Assembly (NCBI GenBank): GCA_036250195.1
Contig: JAVHZZ010000003.1
Coordinates: 61,026,789-61,090,788, forward strand
DNA: 64,000 nt
From: Mixophyes australis
Taxonomy: Eukaryota > Chordata > Amphibia > Anura > Limnodynastidae
Direction: 5' to 3'
This document shows, in pieces, positions 1-13,080 of the stretch; position 1 is the stretch's first letter, and every line of letters begins with the position of its first letter. Below the pieces are notes generated by a model. That model was given only the letters and a program-made list of their open reading frames with translations, was not told the origin of the DNA and made no database searches. The translations under genes and the position numbers were made by a program.

Positions 1-1781
1 TTCTTATAAAGCCTTATCAACTAGAGTGTGTTGGATTTTAAGTATAGTGAAATATTTTGTATTAGGAAAAACAAAAAACTGCATTGTTTTGATTCACACT
101 GAATAATACAGCTTCACCTGTGTCTTCACTTGTTTCCGTACAGGCATTACTGTGTTTACATTAGTGTTCACAACTTGTACATTTTATTTTGTACACAATA
201 AAACCATAGCTCCCGACACTTGAAAATTGGAATGAGGGACAAACTGCTGCTGGAGGGGATTTGTCTCTTACCACCCTGTAGTTGTGTCTTTTGTGGGAAG
301 TGGGTGTGTCTTGCAAAAGTCACCCCAAAACACCCACAATTACATCAAAAACCAGATCACCTCTAGCCACCCTGACTCACACCGAATCACTTCTAGTCAC
401 CCCCAAAACACCTAAACACGCACCTCAAATGCCTCATCACCACAAAACACTTACACAGGGAGCCTATATGCCCCAGGCAATCACAAATTACTTGCTTCAA
501 AGTGCACCACAAATTCTCTCTCACTGACCCCAAAACAACCACTCAGTTACCCTGAACTATTCATACCCCAAGACAGACACTCACCTGAATAGTGTCCTCA
601 GAATTTATTGACTATAAGATCAGCAGGTTCTTCTGGGGAAGGAATATTTTCTTTGCATGTTGTTCCCCCAGAGCACTTCTCCTCCTGGCCAGGAGGTGGT
701 GCTGTTGCAAAACATTAATTTAAAAAACGACACCGCCACCGATTGCGCCAAGTTAAATGATTGGCGTGACAGTCCATCAAAATCAGGACTGTCACACTGG
801 AACCGGGATGGTTGGGAGCTGTGACAAAACCACCCATGTGTTGCAAAAACCCATGCTGTTATGTTATGTACCACAATGAATTTTGCTAAATTGCAAAAAA
901 AATGGACATTTCTAATAGACATATATTTATTATTTGCAGGCTGAGGAAGACAAACACTGAAGCATCCATAAAGGGCGAAAATGATATTCCTAAAAATGAA
1001 GGTTTATAAATATTTGCTCCTTTTTACTTTTGTTTGGAAAAAAGCTACTATATTCTGATTTCTTTAGAATCTGCTTAATATTCTTCTTTTCCAGTGTGAT
1101 CATATTGCATCTTTATACTACTTGCTTGTTAGAGCATTAATATTTATTGTTTTGGTTTTGTTTGCTTACACCAACTGCAGAGTTATATGTTAATTCTTTA
1201 TCTGAAAAAGATGGATGTACCCCATCATATACTGTATACAAAATAAAACTAAAAAGGCAAATGCCGATTTTACCAAATGTAATAAAGGAAGTGTGGATCC
1301 TCAATAAAAAGTCCAGGTGTATATGGAAATCAACGTGTAGTGTGTTTTCTGTTGTGCAATGATTAGATTGAGTGGCTGAAACAAATAGTTTATTTCAACA
1401 CAATTAATCTGTCTAATTAGGGAAGTCCTGGATTAGCTGAATCCTGACTCTGGCCAGAGGAGTGATGCATTACTTAGGCCACACCCATTTTGTGACATCA
1501 CATACTGAACATAAGTCTGTTGAAGCATTCATATTTTAATCGGCCATCAGTATTTCCAATTCTTACCTGATTTATTTCTAAGTGTAGTTTTTTTTTGTAA
1601 GCCCTAAATTCTTTAGTCTACAATAGACCCTGTAGAGGTAACATAAGAAGTCAACATTAGGGCAGGAAGACTATGCAGGTTTATGGGATAGAGCATCACA
1701 ACTATAAGATGTTTAACATCACTTAGTGTTACTAGGGAGGCGTTTTATTGGAGGCATGTCTGGGGAAACCATTCGCTTAGA
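1..1781. other. No gene recognised (1-1781)
   Basis: AT-rich sequence with only short frames lacking codon structure or homology I recognise. A stretch near 736-850 (opposed 'aggactgtcac' and 'accgggat' motifs) resembles repeat fragments seen again near 50285-50415 and 63123-63240, so part is dispersed repeat. I see no exon pair, RNA gene or promoter that I would defend. Confidence 0.4.
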
Positions 1782-1966
1782 CAGAGGTGTCCAAACTCAG
1801 TCCTCAAGAGCTGCCAACAGTTCATGTTTTCAGGATGTCTTTAATAATGCACAGGTGACTCAATCTATTTTCCTGGATCAGTAATTATCCCACCTGTTTC
1901 TACAGACAGAAATCCTGAAAACATGACCTGTTGGTAGCTCTTGAGGACTGGGTTTGAGCATCTCTG
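1782..1966. mobile_element. Palindromic MITE, hAT-like ends
   Basis: The two ends are inverted copies: the left reads CAGAGGTGTCCAAACTCAGT and the right, reversed, begins CAGAGATGCTCAAACCCAGT, with the inverted match continuing through the 'CCTCAAGAGCT' and 'CATGTTTTCAGGAT' blocks. CTTAGA lies beside both ends but not in an exact 8-bp register, so the target duplication is blurred. CAG-type ends suggest a non-autonomous hAT element. No coding capacity. Confidence 0.6.
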
Positions 1967-2755
1967 TCTTAGAGCAAATTCATTTTAATCCCTGTCCCCC
2001 ATTGGTGACAAATATAAAGTGTTTATATTTCTATATCGTCCAGCCGTCTGACTTCTGTGGTGTGTCCCAAGACTAAATCAAAGGAGACCATGTCCTTCTT
2101 ACTCATAACTGCTCGCTATGAAAAGGGAAAGGACAACAAGTGACTGGGTTGCTTCTAGGTAACCTTAAATAAACGCCTTAGCTTAAATAGTTTTGTGCGC
2201 TTGAGCCAGAATGCTAAGCTTGTCATTCTTCCAGGCTCACTGTTGTGGCTAAAATGTTTTACAATTCCACAATGTACTTATTGGGTTGGGCTTTATTATA
2301 CTGTGTATACTGTTTGTCCGGCCGTTTTCACTTAAGCTAATTTGAATATGGTTTACATGACAACTTCACACAAAAGCTTCCGTTACAGCGTTAGAGGCTG
2401 CTCTCATGCCTTTGTGTATTTAAGATACAAACTATGCTGTTCTACGGAGGCAAGGGTGCTTTACAGTAGGCATGCTAGTATTTTACCTGGGGGTTTGTCT
2501 GGGTTACACTATTGTAGTAAGATATTCTAGATGAGTGAAAACTGGGAGCACTAAGTGGGACAAATTTCACCTTCATGATTTAAAAATATAACTAAATGAA
2601 TCCCACTCACCTCTTTTCCTACTTCTTTCCCTCATACAATTTACCCCTGGCGCTGATTGATGACATTTTTGTGATGTTACAATGATGTGACTTCTAAGGG
2701 GTGAATGTAGTCCGCCCGTCATATAGATGTCTCTAAAGCAACCTACACCTCTATT

Positions 2756-2960
2756 TCATACTTGCCAACCTTATGTTGGCCGGGTCCGGCAGTTCCTGGA
2801 GGGCACGAGGGGTGTATGGACGGAGGGGGCGTGACATAATGCCTGTTTGGTTTTTTTTTACAGTGCTAAAAGGACCCCAAACAAGCATTACATTATTGGG
2901 GGTGGGGCCAAAATGATGCAATTCGCGGAGCCCCGCCCCCTCCGCCCATTCAAGTATCAC
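2756..2960 (+). mobile_element. GC-rich MITE, CATACTT family, copy 1
   Basis: Starts 'catacttgccaacctt' and carries the family's GC-rich interior (gggggcgtgacataatg, ggggccaaaatgatgcaatt, cccgccccctccgccc). Related copies are at 14795-15075, 18690-18953, 51822-52075 and, partial, 19827-19940. The body is GC-rich against an AT-rich background. Superfamily unassigned. Confidence 0.5.
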
Positions 2961-3121
2961 AATTTATATCTTCCCTGTTTAATATCCAAATCTAAAATGT
3001 GACATATCTTTCCTGAGGTGTGTCACACAAACTCAATATTATAATTAATAAATCCAATTCAAATTTACCAATCTTCAGATACCAAACATACATATGTAGA
3101 GTGGATTAGTTGAGCTGACAC

Positions 3122-3920
3122 TCATTTCCTTTCATTCCCTGTGTGACAGAGAGCTTTAAAAGACATGTGGAAAGTCCCTACCTCATGACAAGATGTCAGT
3201 GGAAAAACATGTTTAGATTCTAATGCAATACTATTTTTGGCATTATCATCATTACACACTTTAGGTACAATAGAACATACCTTTTCCCTGTCACATCCTG
3301 GTACCTGTAAAAAAAAAAGGGTACTCTCAGCACAGCCAATAACATTGTTAGAGACATATTGAGATTGCATCCTGCCTAAATCAGTCCTGAGCAAAACATT
3401 TGCAGGAATATTGTCACCTGTCCCTATCTCAAGGCAGTATGTCAGTGGAAAAACAGGTTTAGATTCTACAACAGTAACACATGTGACATTAAGATCATTA
3501 CACATCTCCTTATCATTAAGGGTTTCCAAATTAACTTCGATAACATCAGGATCTTTGCATAAATCTACATAATTGCAAGAGTTAACACTGGAACCTATCC
3601 ACTTCTCACCCTCACATATCTCTATCACATTACAGGATGCAAAATGATCACAGAGCATCTCAGGTTCTTTACACAAAGTCACATCATTGCACAATGCAGC
3701 ATTGTCCCATATTACCTAAAATGAGTCACACGGTATAACAGAATTAGGGATAGCAGGAACAACATTTGCGGGAACATATTGGGATATTAATCGCCCAAAG
3801 TCAATACCTAATAACACATTAGTGGAAACATTTTCAGACACTCCCACCTTTCTCACAGAATTAGTCTTCTCAATAATTATGTCCTCTTCAAAATCAGCCT
3901 CCTCCAGTAACAATGTCTAG
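3122..3920 (-). pseudogene. Cys-rich, internally duplicated retroelement-like ORF remnant
   Basis: Two minus-strand frames (3694-3122 and 3913-3716) share repeated peptide blocks. One frame has LLGIDFGRLISQYVP; the other has LLRTDLGRMQSQYVS. The second also repeats ESKPVFPLT and ESKHVFPLT about 80 residues apart, matching a DNA duplication of roughly 250 bp. The frames are rich in CND/CKD/CKEP motifs. An LLGxDxG block is reminiscent of the C-terminal side of retropepsin-like domains, but no DTG/DSG active site is visible. Lying downstream of an LTR and a gag-like frame on the same strand, it is probably interior sequence of a decayed LTR retrotransposon. Function not assigned. Confidence 0.4.
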
Positions 3921-4400
3921 GCATCATGTGGGGGTATGCTTCTAGTATCACCAGCTTTCCCCAGCAGAGTAAACAGGGCCTCCTGATGAAATATCTTGGA
4001 AGCATATTCCCACATTGACAGGAGCTGGCAGGGGCATCTTTTCCTTGTGAGCCACCCCTATAGGCTCGGCGGTTGCTTCTCCAGCTGGTGAAAGAAGCTG
4101 TTGCAGGTGGTGCCTTTCATCAGGAACCCGGCAACACTGGTCTTGCTAGAATGGGGTATGGAGCCTACCCAAAAAATACACCTCTTTTTGTGAAGTCTCA
4201 AAACACTCCTCTAGACTCTTTCCAGCTGTCCCACAAGACTCATCTTGTAACCCGGATTAAGAACCATCATGCAATACTCTCTGAAAGCATTGGTTGGGTC
4301 GTCCAGTGCTCAGGTGAGGTTTCGATGATCTCCCTGCTCGTCTTGTTGTGGCAGGAGACACCTCAGAACTGACATTCTTTAGTTAGCTCTGCCATATTCA

Positions 4401-4640
4401 TCATGGTAAGTGGATCCTTTGGATCTGGGACTGAGTACCACTTTGATCCTCTGGTGCCAACTTGGTCCCCAACTCAGGTTCCGTATCACATTGCTTCTTT
4501 ACATCATCCTCTCCTAATGCACAAACCAGCACCTTTTTAGTTTTATCTGCCCAGTCGAGTCTTCGCTGCTCACAGAGGGCAAATAAAACTTCTTCGGCTT
4601 TTTTTTTTTTTATAAGCAGCTGCCATCTCTGCACTTACTT
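4401..4640 (-). pseudogene. Gag-like N-terminal fragment of LTR retrotransposon
   Basis: The minus-strand frame has a Lys-rich start then ALCEQRRLDWADKTKKVLV, followed by an acidic Gln/Glu-rich stretch. The 'LCEQRxLDWxxKTKK' block resembles the SAP-like helix pair at the start of proteins from many vertebrate Ty3-like elements. It lies about 700 bp downstream (minus sense) of an LTR-like block ending near 5353, the expected place for a gag start. A poly-A run (minus-strand sense) near its N terminus may have slipped. The frame stops after 77 residues, so it is broken. Confidence 0.4.
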
Positions 4641-5352
4641 TGCAAAATAAAAGATAGAAAAGAAAACAAGAGAGAAGGGAGGGGACTGATTTACACATAT
4701 CTCTTAATGAAAAATAATAAACATTGAGTTTTTTTCCTTATGAACACGACTGTATTCCTCTCAAGGATACTACCAGTCCTTAAGTGCAAGGAATAATTAC
4801 TTAAGTAAAGCACTTAATGCTCTAACAAATATAAAAATCCCACAAGCTGACAAAAAATGCCAGGCAGACCCGACTGTGCCAGCTCCCTTATCTAATAACT
4901 TATTAAATAATCAAACAGTCAAACAATATGTCACATCTATAGTTTCAGGAAACCACTCCTGACTACCTTTACCTGTCACAAACCGCACTCTGTACACTTG
5001 TGACTTGGAAGTTTACTGTAAGGGAACACACAGGATTCCGGCCTAAATCTTGTGCTCACCTATCCCCTAGGTTACAGATTTAACTGGTCCCTTCCCTAAC
5101 ACAGGCATCGGCTCCTACAATTCTCACACCACCTTCAGCCACCATTTACATATGTAACCCCCTGTCACTGTGTGTAGTGTGGTGTGCAAAGGGTACACAG
5201 TGCACCTCCTTCTCAAGCCCTGGCTAGCTGATGGGCATGGGTGTAAATGATCAGGGGGTCCCTGCACATGCAGGTGTTTCTTTGTAGTTAGTGGGACACA
5301 GGGGATGTCACTTTGGTGCAATGTAATAGAAGTCACAATAATTTTGGCGCCA

Positions 5353-6240
5353 GACCATCTTTATGATAAACTGAACTTTTATTTACACTCCTCTTCCTCC
5401 AGCATGATAATCATAATGGTTGCAGCAATAAAGGAAAATATATACAGCTCCTCACTCTCTCCAGCACAGTTCTTAATGAGCAATACGAATATGGTTGCAA
5501 ATATCTTATTACTCCTCCTGCACAGTTCCTTATGTTATCCAGATGTTAAATAACATAAATCATAGGTCTCTTACACTCCATACGTCACTGCAGATCACCC
5601 TCATTTGCAAGGGCACTCACATGGATGCTAACAGGCAGGCAGCTTCTTCTCCATGCAGCTCTGACACACTCTGTGTACCTCTCAACTGCAGCTCATCCCT
5701 CCTCTGCGGGGATAATGTCTCCTGTGCTCTGACACTTCACTCTGTGTACTCTCAGCCTCAGGATCTGACAATACAGCTACCTTGCCTCTTGTAGCAGCCC
5801 TCACTCCAGGGCCTCTTCCATGCGAAGTGTCCCCCTCTCTCTTGGGTTCACTATAGTGACATGAAGTTCTCCCCCTCATCCAGGGCACACATTCCTTGCC
5901 CTGGTGCAGTCACCATGCTCAGACTTCCAGGGAATGCTGGGGGATCCTGGAGCTTCCACCCCACTCTCTCCCAGGTCCCCAGCTACCATCTCTCCTCTCC
6001 TGTGTCTTCTCTCTCTCTCTCTCTCTCTCTCTATATCTTTTCCCCCTTGCTGACAGCCCCTCCTTCTTCTCCCCTAGTCTCAAAGACTGGGCTGGGTTGT
6101 CACCATGGTAACCAGTTTATGTAACTTTTCATAAACTTCTAGCTTGCCCTCTAGGTGACCCCTCCTGTAGTCACTGAGGTGCAAGGTTTACTAACACGCC
6201 ACTAGGGGGCATTACACATATAAGGCCCGTAGAACACTAT
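5353..6240 (-). mobile_element. LTR-like block of a minus-strand LTR retrotransposon (element 2)
   Basis: Read on the minus strand, the block has an AATAAA (plus-strand TTTATT at 5378-5383) shortly before a TGGCGCC motif (plus 5346-5352) of the kind that begins a primer binding site, as at a U5/PBS junction. A gag-like frame and a Cys-rich frame follow downstream on the same strand. I could not find a second LTR to the left, so the element looks truncated, and the U3 boundary near 6240 is a guess. A CT microsatellite lies inside at about 6009-6033. Confidence 0.35.
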
Positions 6241-6299
6241 ATGATTTAATTGCCAAATTGCGACATCTGCGCTTTAAAATAGTTGACACTTCCCACACT

Positions 6300-7697
6300 T
6301 GTATTTAAAGGGGTTAACACAGCCAAGCAATCAACCTCTTCTAAACAGGCAGTGAATTTGTTTAGAGCAATAAGGACAGTACTTATTAAATGTTAGATAT
6401 AACATACAAAAAAGTACAATGCTAATAAAAAAAAATAAAAGGTGACAAAATAATATACAGCAAAACAGATTAGAAAATAAAAGGACAAAGTTTCAGAGTA
6501 TAAATTTACTTACAAGTTGTATAATATGCGCCAAGGGAAATTGGCTTGGAAGATAGACAGCTTATTAATGTTGATTGATTTTCCAAAAGTCTGACACTAT
6601 CTTGTAAGTGATCTTCTCTTTTAAAGACACTTAGTCCACCTTTAACCTCCTACAGGGGTTGATCAAACAGGTAGCACAAATCCTCATTGGGATTTGGACT
6701 AATGCCTCTCAATGTTTATGTTCTTTGGTTAGCCTCCCCCTGATTACCAGCAGCCCCTTTTTCAGGATGTGGCAAAAGAGATTGTATTTGGCATTTTTCA
6801 GTATTCATTTGATAACACTTATACTGCCATATTTCAGTGTTAGTAAGTCCTTGTCGCCATACCTCGTCCTCTGCTTCTTCAAAACTCTGTTGCAGACATT
6901 GCAGGGGATTCATCAGGCATATCCATGTGCTGTAATAGTCCATTTTTGTCTTTGCTTTCCTCTATCTTGGTTGTTAGTAACATTTCATATGGGTACTGCT
7001 GATTATTGTTGAAACTGGATTTTCCCATTCACAGATTTTGCATAGTACAAATAACTTAATTTGTAAATTCATTCCATTCTGGTTCATCCCAAAAATTACA
7101 GGCACTTGCTTCCTTTTTCAACATTAGGAACACATCCAACAGGTTCTACAAATTCTCCTCTAGGCTGAATAATCTTTGGGTACTCCTCATCATTAATCCA
7201 AAACATGCTGCATTGTGGTGGGGTAGTGCATCACATCCATATCCCCATCCTGCAGACACTGCCACAGTCCTTCATCCCAGGAATCCCTTCCCTGTGGTGC
7301 ACTGTACTGTTTTATTCTTTCCTTTGGGACCTTGTTCAACACTGGTCTGTGATCTGCTCTCTTGTTCCTAGAGCTCACACCTATTTTACTTCCAGGGACC
7401 ACCTCACTGTGATCCCTCCTCTTTGAGACACGGTTCCATCTTCCGTTCTCCACTTGCGGGGTGGCCTCCCCTTATCAAATTGGCACTTAGATGACATCTT
7501 CCCTCGCCTAATTCCCACAACTCTTTTCTTGACACTTTCTACCTTAAAGCCTTTAGGAGTAAGTTCAGGATAATGTGGTAACTGGTTTCTAGTGCTAACT
7601 GCTTTGCAGAGCCCTGGTATGTATCACAATACAGTTCCCCTGCAGCTCTACCCATAGAGTACCTGGAACTGAGTGACCCCACTGTCTGCCACCAAAT
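6300..7697 (-). mobile_element. Interior remnant of a minus-strand LTR retrotransposon (element 1)
   Basis: Sequence downstream (minus sense) of the LTR-like block at 7698-8480. Short minus-strand frames at 7453-7193 and 6943-6716 look like pieces of a longer reading frame broken by indels, but I cannot name a domain. The plus-strand frames here are probably shadows. Element 2 may have inserted into this interior; I saw no junction that proves it. Confidence 0.3.
7679..7694 (-). other. Primer-binding-site-like motif
   Basis: The minus strand reads TGGTGGCAGACAGTGG just after the presumed LTR end. It begins with TGG, as required to pair with a tRNA CCA end, and TGGTGGCAG-type sites are known at this place in Ty3-like elements. 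The tRNA is not identified. Confidence 0.4.
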
Positions 7698-8480
7698 GTA
7701 AGGATGCCCAATCCTACCCATTCTACCTGGTTGGCCATCCAGGGGTGCCTTACTATACAAGGGAAGCCTACCAAGTACCTTCTAGGGTTCTCATAGTCAA
7801 TCACGCAAATGCAGTTAGAAAAGTTCAATAATATATTTATTGTAATAAAAACAATCACTAGAATATTATTTACAAACAGTTAATAAATGCCAGGCAGGTT
7901 TACATTATCTGTCCCTTACCCCACTAGCTTAAGGAGTGTCCTGAATTGCTGAATCCAAAACCCATGGATCTCTCTCAGCTGCATATGTAGTCCACTGGTA
8001 GAGAACGGCAAATCAACACCAGCAGCCTTACACCTACCAGGATCAATCCTCATAATGAACATCCCACCAACCCTCCTCCCCCCCACAGAGTGGCTCCTTA
8101 AATCCAGAGTCAAATATCCACAGTTGTCCCCACCCCAGGCAAACCCCTGGCTCTCTCCTTCTTGTACATTGGTGGGTGCTGGACTAAGGGGGTTGGGGGG
8201 GAGTCGAGTTGAGCTATAATTCCACAGTGGCTCCCCTGCTGCGTTCCAGACAAATGTCTGGACTAGTCCTGTGGAGGACAATGAATACTAATTGGTCTTC
8301 CCACCTTCAAATTTAGAATAGCACTCTGCCCCTCCTGAAATTAACCCCTTACACTACTTTGTGATGTCACAGGGTCCAAAGCTGTTCTGTGCTTCCTGTA
8401 GAGAAAGGAGGGGGAGAATTAATATAAATACAGCCCCCTCACCTGTATCCCACCCGATCCTTACCATAACCTACCTAGCT
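7698..8480 (-). mobile_element. LTR-like block of a minus-strand LTR retrotransposon (element 1)
   Basis: In minus orientation a poly(A) signal (plus-strand TTTATT at about 7836-7841) lies about 140 bp before a TGGTGG-type primer-binding motif, the usual U5 layout. The frames across it on both strands are not homologous to anything I recognise. The outer (U3) boundary near 8480 is uncertain and I found no partner LTR. Confidence 0.35.
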
Positions 8481-9347
8481 TCAATTTGAAAACAATGCAT
8501 CACTGCAAAAGCAACAGTCACATTTTTACAATGGGTAACATGGAATGAAGAAGTCTCTTATATAGGCATGGCTATAATGTTCCCTTATCCACATGTAATT
8601 AGATACTGCAGTTGTACTCTGGTGAGCTGGGGAACAAAAACCAGCTCTATAAAATGTTCATGTTGTTATTCTCCACATTTTGTGAGAAACGAGGGACAGG
8701 CTAGCTAAGGAGTTATCAAACTCGTTTCGTCACACCTAATAATTGTAACTCCTCCCTTTTCAATACACCATTCACTCCCCAAAATCGTAGGCTGTTGCAA
8801 GTGTTCTTTGCTTACAAAGATGGAGCAGACAGGGCTGTGTTTACTGGCGTATAGTCCGGGTCATGGCATGCGCCGAATGATTTTGTTTATGATTCGCTCA
8901 AAATTGGTAGATACAGACCCAGTAAGTGTAGTATCCACCCCACAGTTCAAGGAATTGTTTATTATTGAAAGAAGGTGTGATTGGCATTTGCTTACCTCTA
9001 AAAGTCTAAAATTGATGTCTTGAGTTCAAGATGCTGATTTACATACTATATACTCTCCCAAGTGACTAGTCCCTTCTGCTGATTCCTGGCCCCAAACTGC
9101 AAAATCTTTTTGAGTTAGCTCAGTAAGAGCTTTTCTTGAAACTATCCCTATCACCCAAATTTAATTCAGTATAGCATTTAAAAGCATCCAAAATAACTAG
9201 TGCTCTTTTATTTCTGCACACTATCATCTGTTATAGCACAACAACCAGATACCCTGACAAATGTAAGACAGCACTTTCACACATTTTTTCTCACACTCAA
9301 TGTCCCTTCTTCTCTCCCTGGTGACAGGGTAGATATTTCAAGATGAG
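8481..9347. other. No feature recognised (8481-9347)
   Basis: AT-rich sequence with one 71-codon plus-strand frame (8808-9023) that has no motif, no splice context and no recognisable homology. Nothing supportable. Confidence 0.4.
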
Positions 9348-9545
9348 GGGCCTGATTCATAAAGGATCTTAACTTAAGAAACTTCTTATTTCAGTCTCCT
9401 GGACAAAACCATGTTACAATGCAAGGGGTGCAAATTAGTATTCTGTTTTGCACATAAGTTAAATACTGACTGTTTTTTCATGTAGCACACAAATGTCAAC
9501 TTTAAATTTCAGTGCACAAATAAGGTATCAAGACTTTTTTTGCAA
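9348..9545 (+). mobile_element. Truncated copy of the GGGCCTGATTCAT MITE
   Basis: Begins GGGGCCTGATTCATAAAGG and later carries 'tttttcatgtagcacacaaa' and 'caactttaaatttcagtgca', shared with the complete 389-bp copy at 32429-32817. The right inverted end is missing or too decayed to see, so this is a partial copy. Confidence 0.6.
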
Positions 9546-12240
9546 TTGGAAATGCCTGCCTGGCTGTAGCATACACGCTGTTCTCAGTGGGATTTTCCCT
9601 GGGATGTTCATGCCCTGGTGACATCTGCTGATTATGAAGCAGTGAAGAGTACACCGCTTGGCTCATAAGTAAATGGTTTACTATTTTAACTAGGGGAAGT
9701 TTTTCTGGGACTATTATTAGAAACATAAATTATCATTTTGAAATGATTGAAGACATGCCATTTTTCTTTCAAACAAAAAGCTGATTAGTTGCAATTAAAA
9801 ATAGATTACAGTTTCTTAAATGAAATGAACTGTAATCTAATAAAGTGTCTTTAATTAATTTTGTCTAGTACTGGGAATGCATATACTGGTAAGACACTGT
9901 TTTTTGCTATGTCTCAGTACAGACCAGGATCCAGAATTGGGTTATTTTTAGGGGCTGGATAGTTCGTCTTCTGCCACAGTCTCAGAGCTTAGAATATCCT
10001 GGGATAAACAAATCCAGTTGAGATAGAGGAATATACAAATGCGTTTATAACTTGTAGTTCTCTTCCAGGAAATTAAGGTTGGTGGTCCCGTAGAAGTATA
10101 AGCCCAGGTCTTGCCCACTCATGTTCCTGAAGAGAAGAATTCAGATCCCATCCCATTATATAGTTTGAGAAGGCTTGTTAGGGAGAGAGCTGAGATAAAC
10201 ACAGATACTTTCACAGTAAGACATTTTGGTAGTATAAATATATCGGTCTAACAATTTAAGTGAAAAGATAAAGCGAAAAAAACCTGGTGTTCTCTAGAAC
10301 GTATATTATGTTTTTCTGGAAAATATTTAAGGTTTTTCATCCCATTATTGATCAATTGTAAAGCGTTTCAGAATTTGCTAGCGCTGTATACATGTTGATG
10401 ATGATGATGATGCGGTGAGGCCTCAAGTGGAGGAAATGAAATAGATATTATGTATGGTAAGACTAAAGGTTAAATTTAAGTTGATCCCAAAGGGTTAGGG
10501 TTAGATAGGGTGATAGAAGTTGGGCATAGATTTATTATGTAGAGATGGCCACAATTTACGGCTACAATGTAAGGTAAATTGTGTCCCGTAGTTTACTCAG
10601 CATTCTGTGTGATGAGATAGTACACACAGTGCATATCTTGTGAGATAGATGTAGCTGGAGTATGGGTAGAACAAAGTTTAAATTTAACAAAGTAGAAACA
10701 TTTTTTAGAAATGATTCAGTACAAGTCGTACATCAAAAAGCAATTATTATACATTCAAATGAATGTGTACTTATTATAATGTGTGCTGGAATCTTCATTC
10801 ATAAATACAATGTGTACCGGAATCCTCATTAATAAATTCATAATTGCCACAAATACGTAAAAGAAGACAAAAACAACTAAAAACATAGTGCAATAACGTA
10901 TAAAAACCAAACAATATTGTCTCAATAATGGACGTTAAAAATCCAAGTAGGAGAATCCTTGTGATACTACTAGAATTTTTCTTTTCTTATCAGCCTTGCC
11001 ATGTTGTGCAAATGGAGGGTACCTAATTCACACGTGGCATTCTTATGGTCACACACTTACTAGAGAGATCCCCATTCTACAGGTCCCAGCATGCCTAGGT
11101 CGCCATTAAGTGTTTGTGAATACTAATTCTGTTTACAGTAATACACCTGAGATGACAGTAGTGTTGATCACTCTATCACAGGCTTCACAAACTCTTGACC
11201 TAACTGAGTATTTTTACAGTCCCACTTATAACCACCACAGATCTGATACTAGAGATTTAATCATTTTGAGACACCTCCTTTATAGACACAGCTATTTAGT
11301 TAGAATAACAATATTCCAATATGATATTTCCTTATAGCAATGAGGTGAGAAACAGATCTTCAGGTTAAACTGGTTTTGCAAGTAATGTCGTGCTCAGAAC
11401 GTTTTAACATTCTGCTCTGAAAGACAATAGTATGGAACTTCCAAGTGCCTCATGTTTTCTGTATGTGATTACAAACAATATACCAGTGTATCTCACCATA
11501 AATATTTGTATTTGTACACCTTATAGCTAATGGCGCTAATATCAAGTACAGAAAAAATTGTTTTTCATCCCTCATTGGAGGTATTTTATGTAGTAGAGCG
11601 GATTCGTACAACAAAACTCCTTGGCACCTGGATGGTCTGCCCAGAACACAATAAGACGCATGCCCACCCTGCACTCTTGGGAGATGCCTCTGAAACCTAT
11701 AAGTTTGCTTAGGTGTTCCGTCTACCACTTTAGTAGTACCACCCCTTTCAATAAGATAACATTTTCAATTTTTCACCTAAAATACTGCTTGGTTTAGCCT
11801 CATTTATGGCTTAAATTAACCATGAGCTAGAGGACATCAGGACAGTCTTTGCTACATGTGGCAAATGTGTAAGTGTAAATGGTCATGTGTCCTCCACACA
11901 GAGAGCAGTGCCTCTAAAATGCACTGACTGATAATTGTACACAGAACAAAATAATTGCTTTAAACTAGGCTCCCTTGTTAAATACTGGCAGGTGGCAACT
12001 CTAGCGATGATACCCATCTAAGCACACAAAATAAAATTCAAATTGTCATTAGAGCACATAGAATGGACACAATAACACAAAAAATAACATAATTTGTGAC
12101 ACTACACTGTCTGTATATTTGGGAAATTTGAAAGTCTCCCAGACATTCTGGCAGAATAGGCAAGTTTGAGCTAATCTAGATTGAAACCGGGTGGCACACA
12201 GTTTGAACCAGACCAAAGTCCTAGAAATTGGGGGAGTTGC
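9546..12240. other. No gene recognised (9546-12240)
   Basis: AT-rich unique-looking sequence. A (GAT)n run near 10398-10411 follows 'gctagcgctgtatacatg', which looks like the decayed tail of the dispersed repeats ending in 'gcgctatataaataaa(tgatga)n'. Frames at 11110-11337 and 11450-11728 show no domain or splice context I trust. Confidence 0.4.
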
Positions 12241-13080
12241 CAATGTGCTACTCTTTACTACCTGTTCTTGCAGCTTTGACTACCTGTTACAGCTGGTACT
12301 TTAAGCTCACTTGCTGCTTTGCTGGGTCCTGGAATGTTGGGGACCCATTTGGAAAGAAAATAGTTACTATTCACCTCCTGGAAAGCCAAACAATGAGTGA
12401 ATAACATAGGCCTCTCTCCACCAAACCAGCTCTGACAATAAATAAATAGCAACCACATTTAATAATTAGGCCTCCTTCCCTCCCACCTGCCCAGCATTAA
12501 ATTAATAGCTTTTATACTTAATGAATTGGCCTACTTTCTCCCCAACCAACCCCAAAATAAATAGCAATTACATTTAATAATGATCTTGTTTCCCCCAATC
12601 TGCCCCAACAGTAAAACAATGGGGCCAATGTTTAATAATTAGGCATCCTGCCCACCAAACCAGCCACAGTATTAAAATAATATCTTTCACATTTAATAAT
12701 TAGCCAGTATTAAATCAATAGTATTAACTTTTAATAAATAAGATTTCCCCCAGCCTTCCCAGACATTAAATTAATAGCATTTACATTTAATAAATATGGC
12801 TGCTCCCCCAGTTCAACCCCTTACTAAATTAATAAGTTGCATTTCCACAACTTAGCCTCACATTTAATTAATGCCCCCTAAATCATCCCAGCATTGAATA
12901 ATAGCCCCATCATCCCACCTTAAATTATAGCCCCCACCACTAGTTGAATAACTGCTACCATCAATTTACTAATAAATTCATAGACCCCCACCCTCACTCC
13001 ATTACATAAATAGCTTCCAACCTCACCCACCCTCGCTCCACACACACCCAACCACATTACATTAAGAGTCCTCCAGAGAG
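12241..13080 (+). repeat. AT-rich degenerate tandem repeat family A, copy 1
   Basis: A leader ('tcctggaatgttggggaccc', 'agctggtactttaagctcac') is followed by many diverged units alternating 'acatttaataattag' with C/T-rich spacers ('cctccttccctcccacc') and 'cattaaattaatag'. Spacing varies, roughly 50-70 bp. A second copy in the same orientation is at 63180-63720 and an inverted one at 27845-28290, so this is a dispersed element with an internal tandem array. No coding capacity. Confidence 0.6.

Noticed and set aside
282..527. 81-codon Thr/Pro/His-rich frame
   Set aside because: Low-complexity CAC/ACC-rich sequence with no motif, signal peptide or splice context.
7916..8281. 121-codon minus-strand frame
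   Set aside because: Lies inside the LTR-like block of a retrotransposon and has no recognisable domain.
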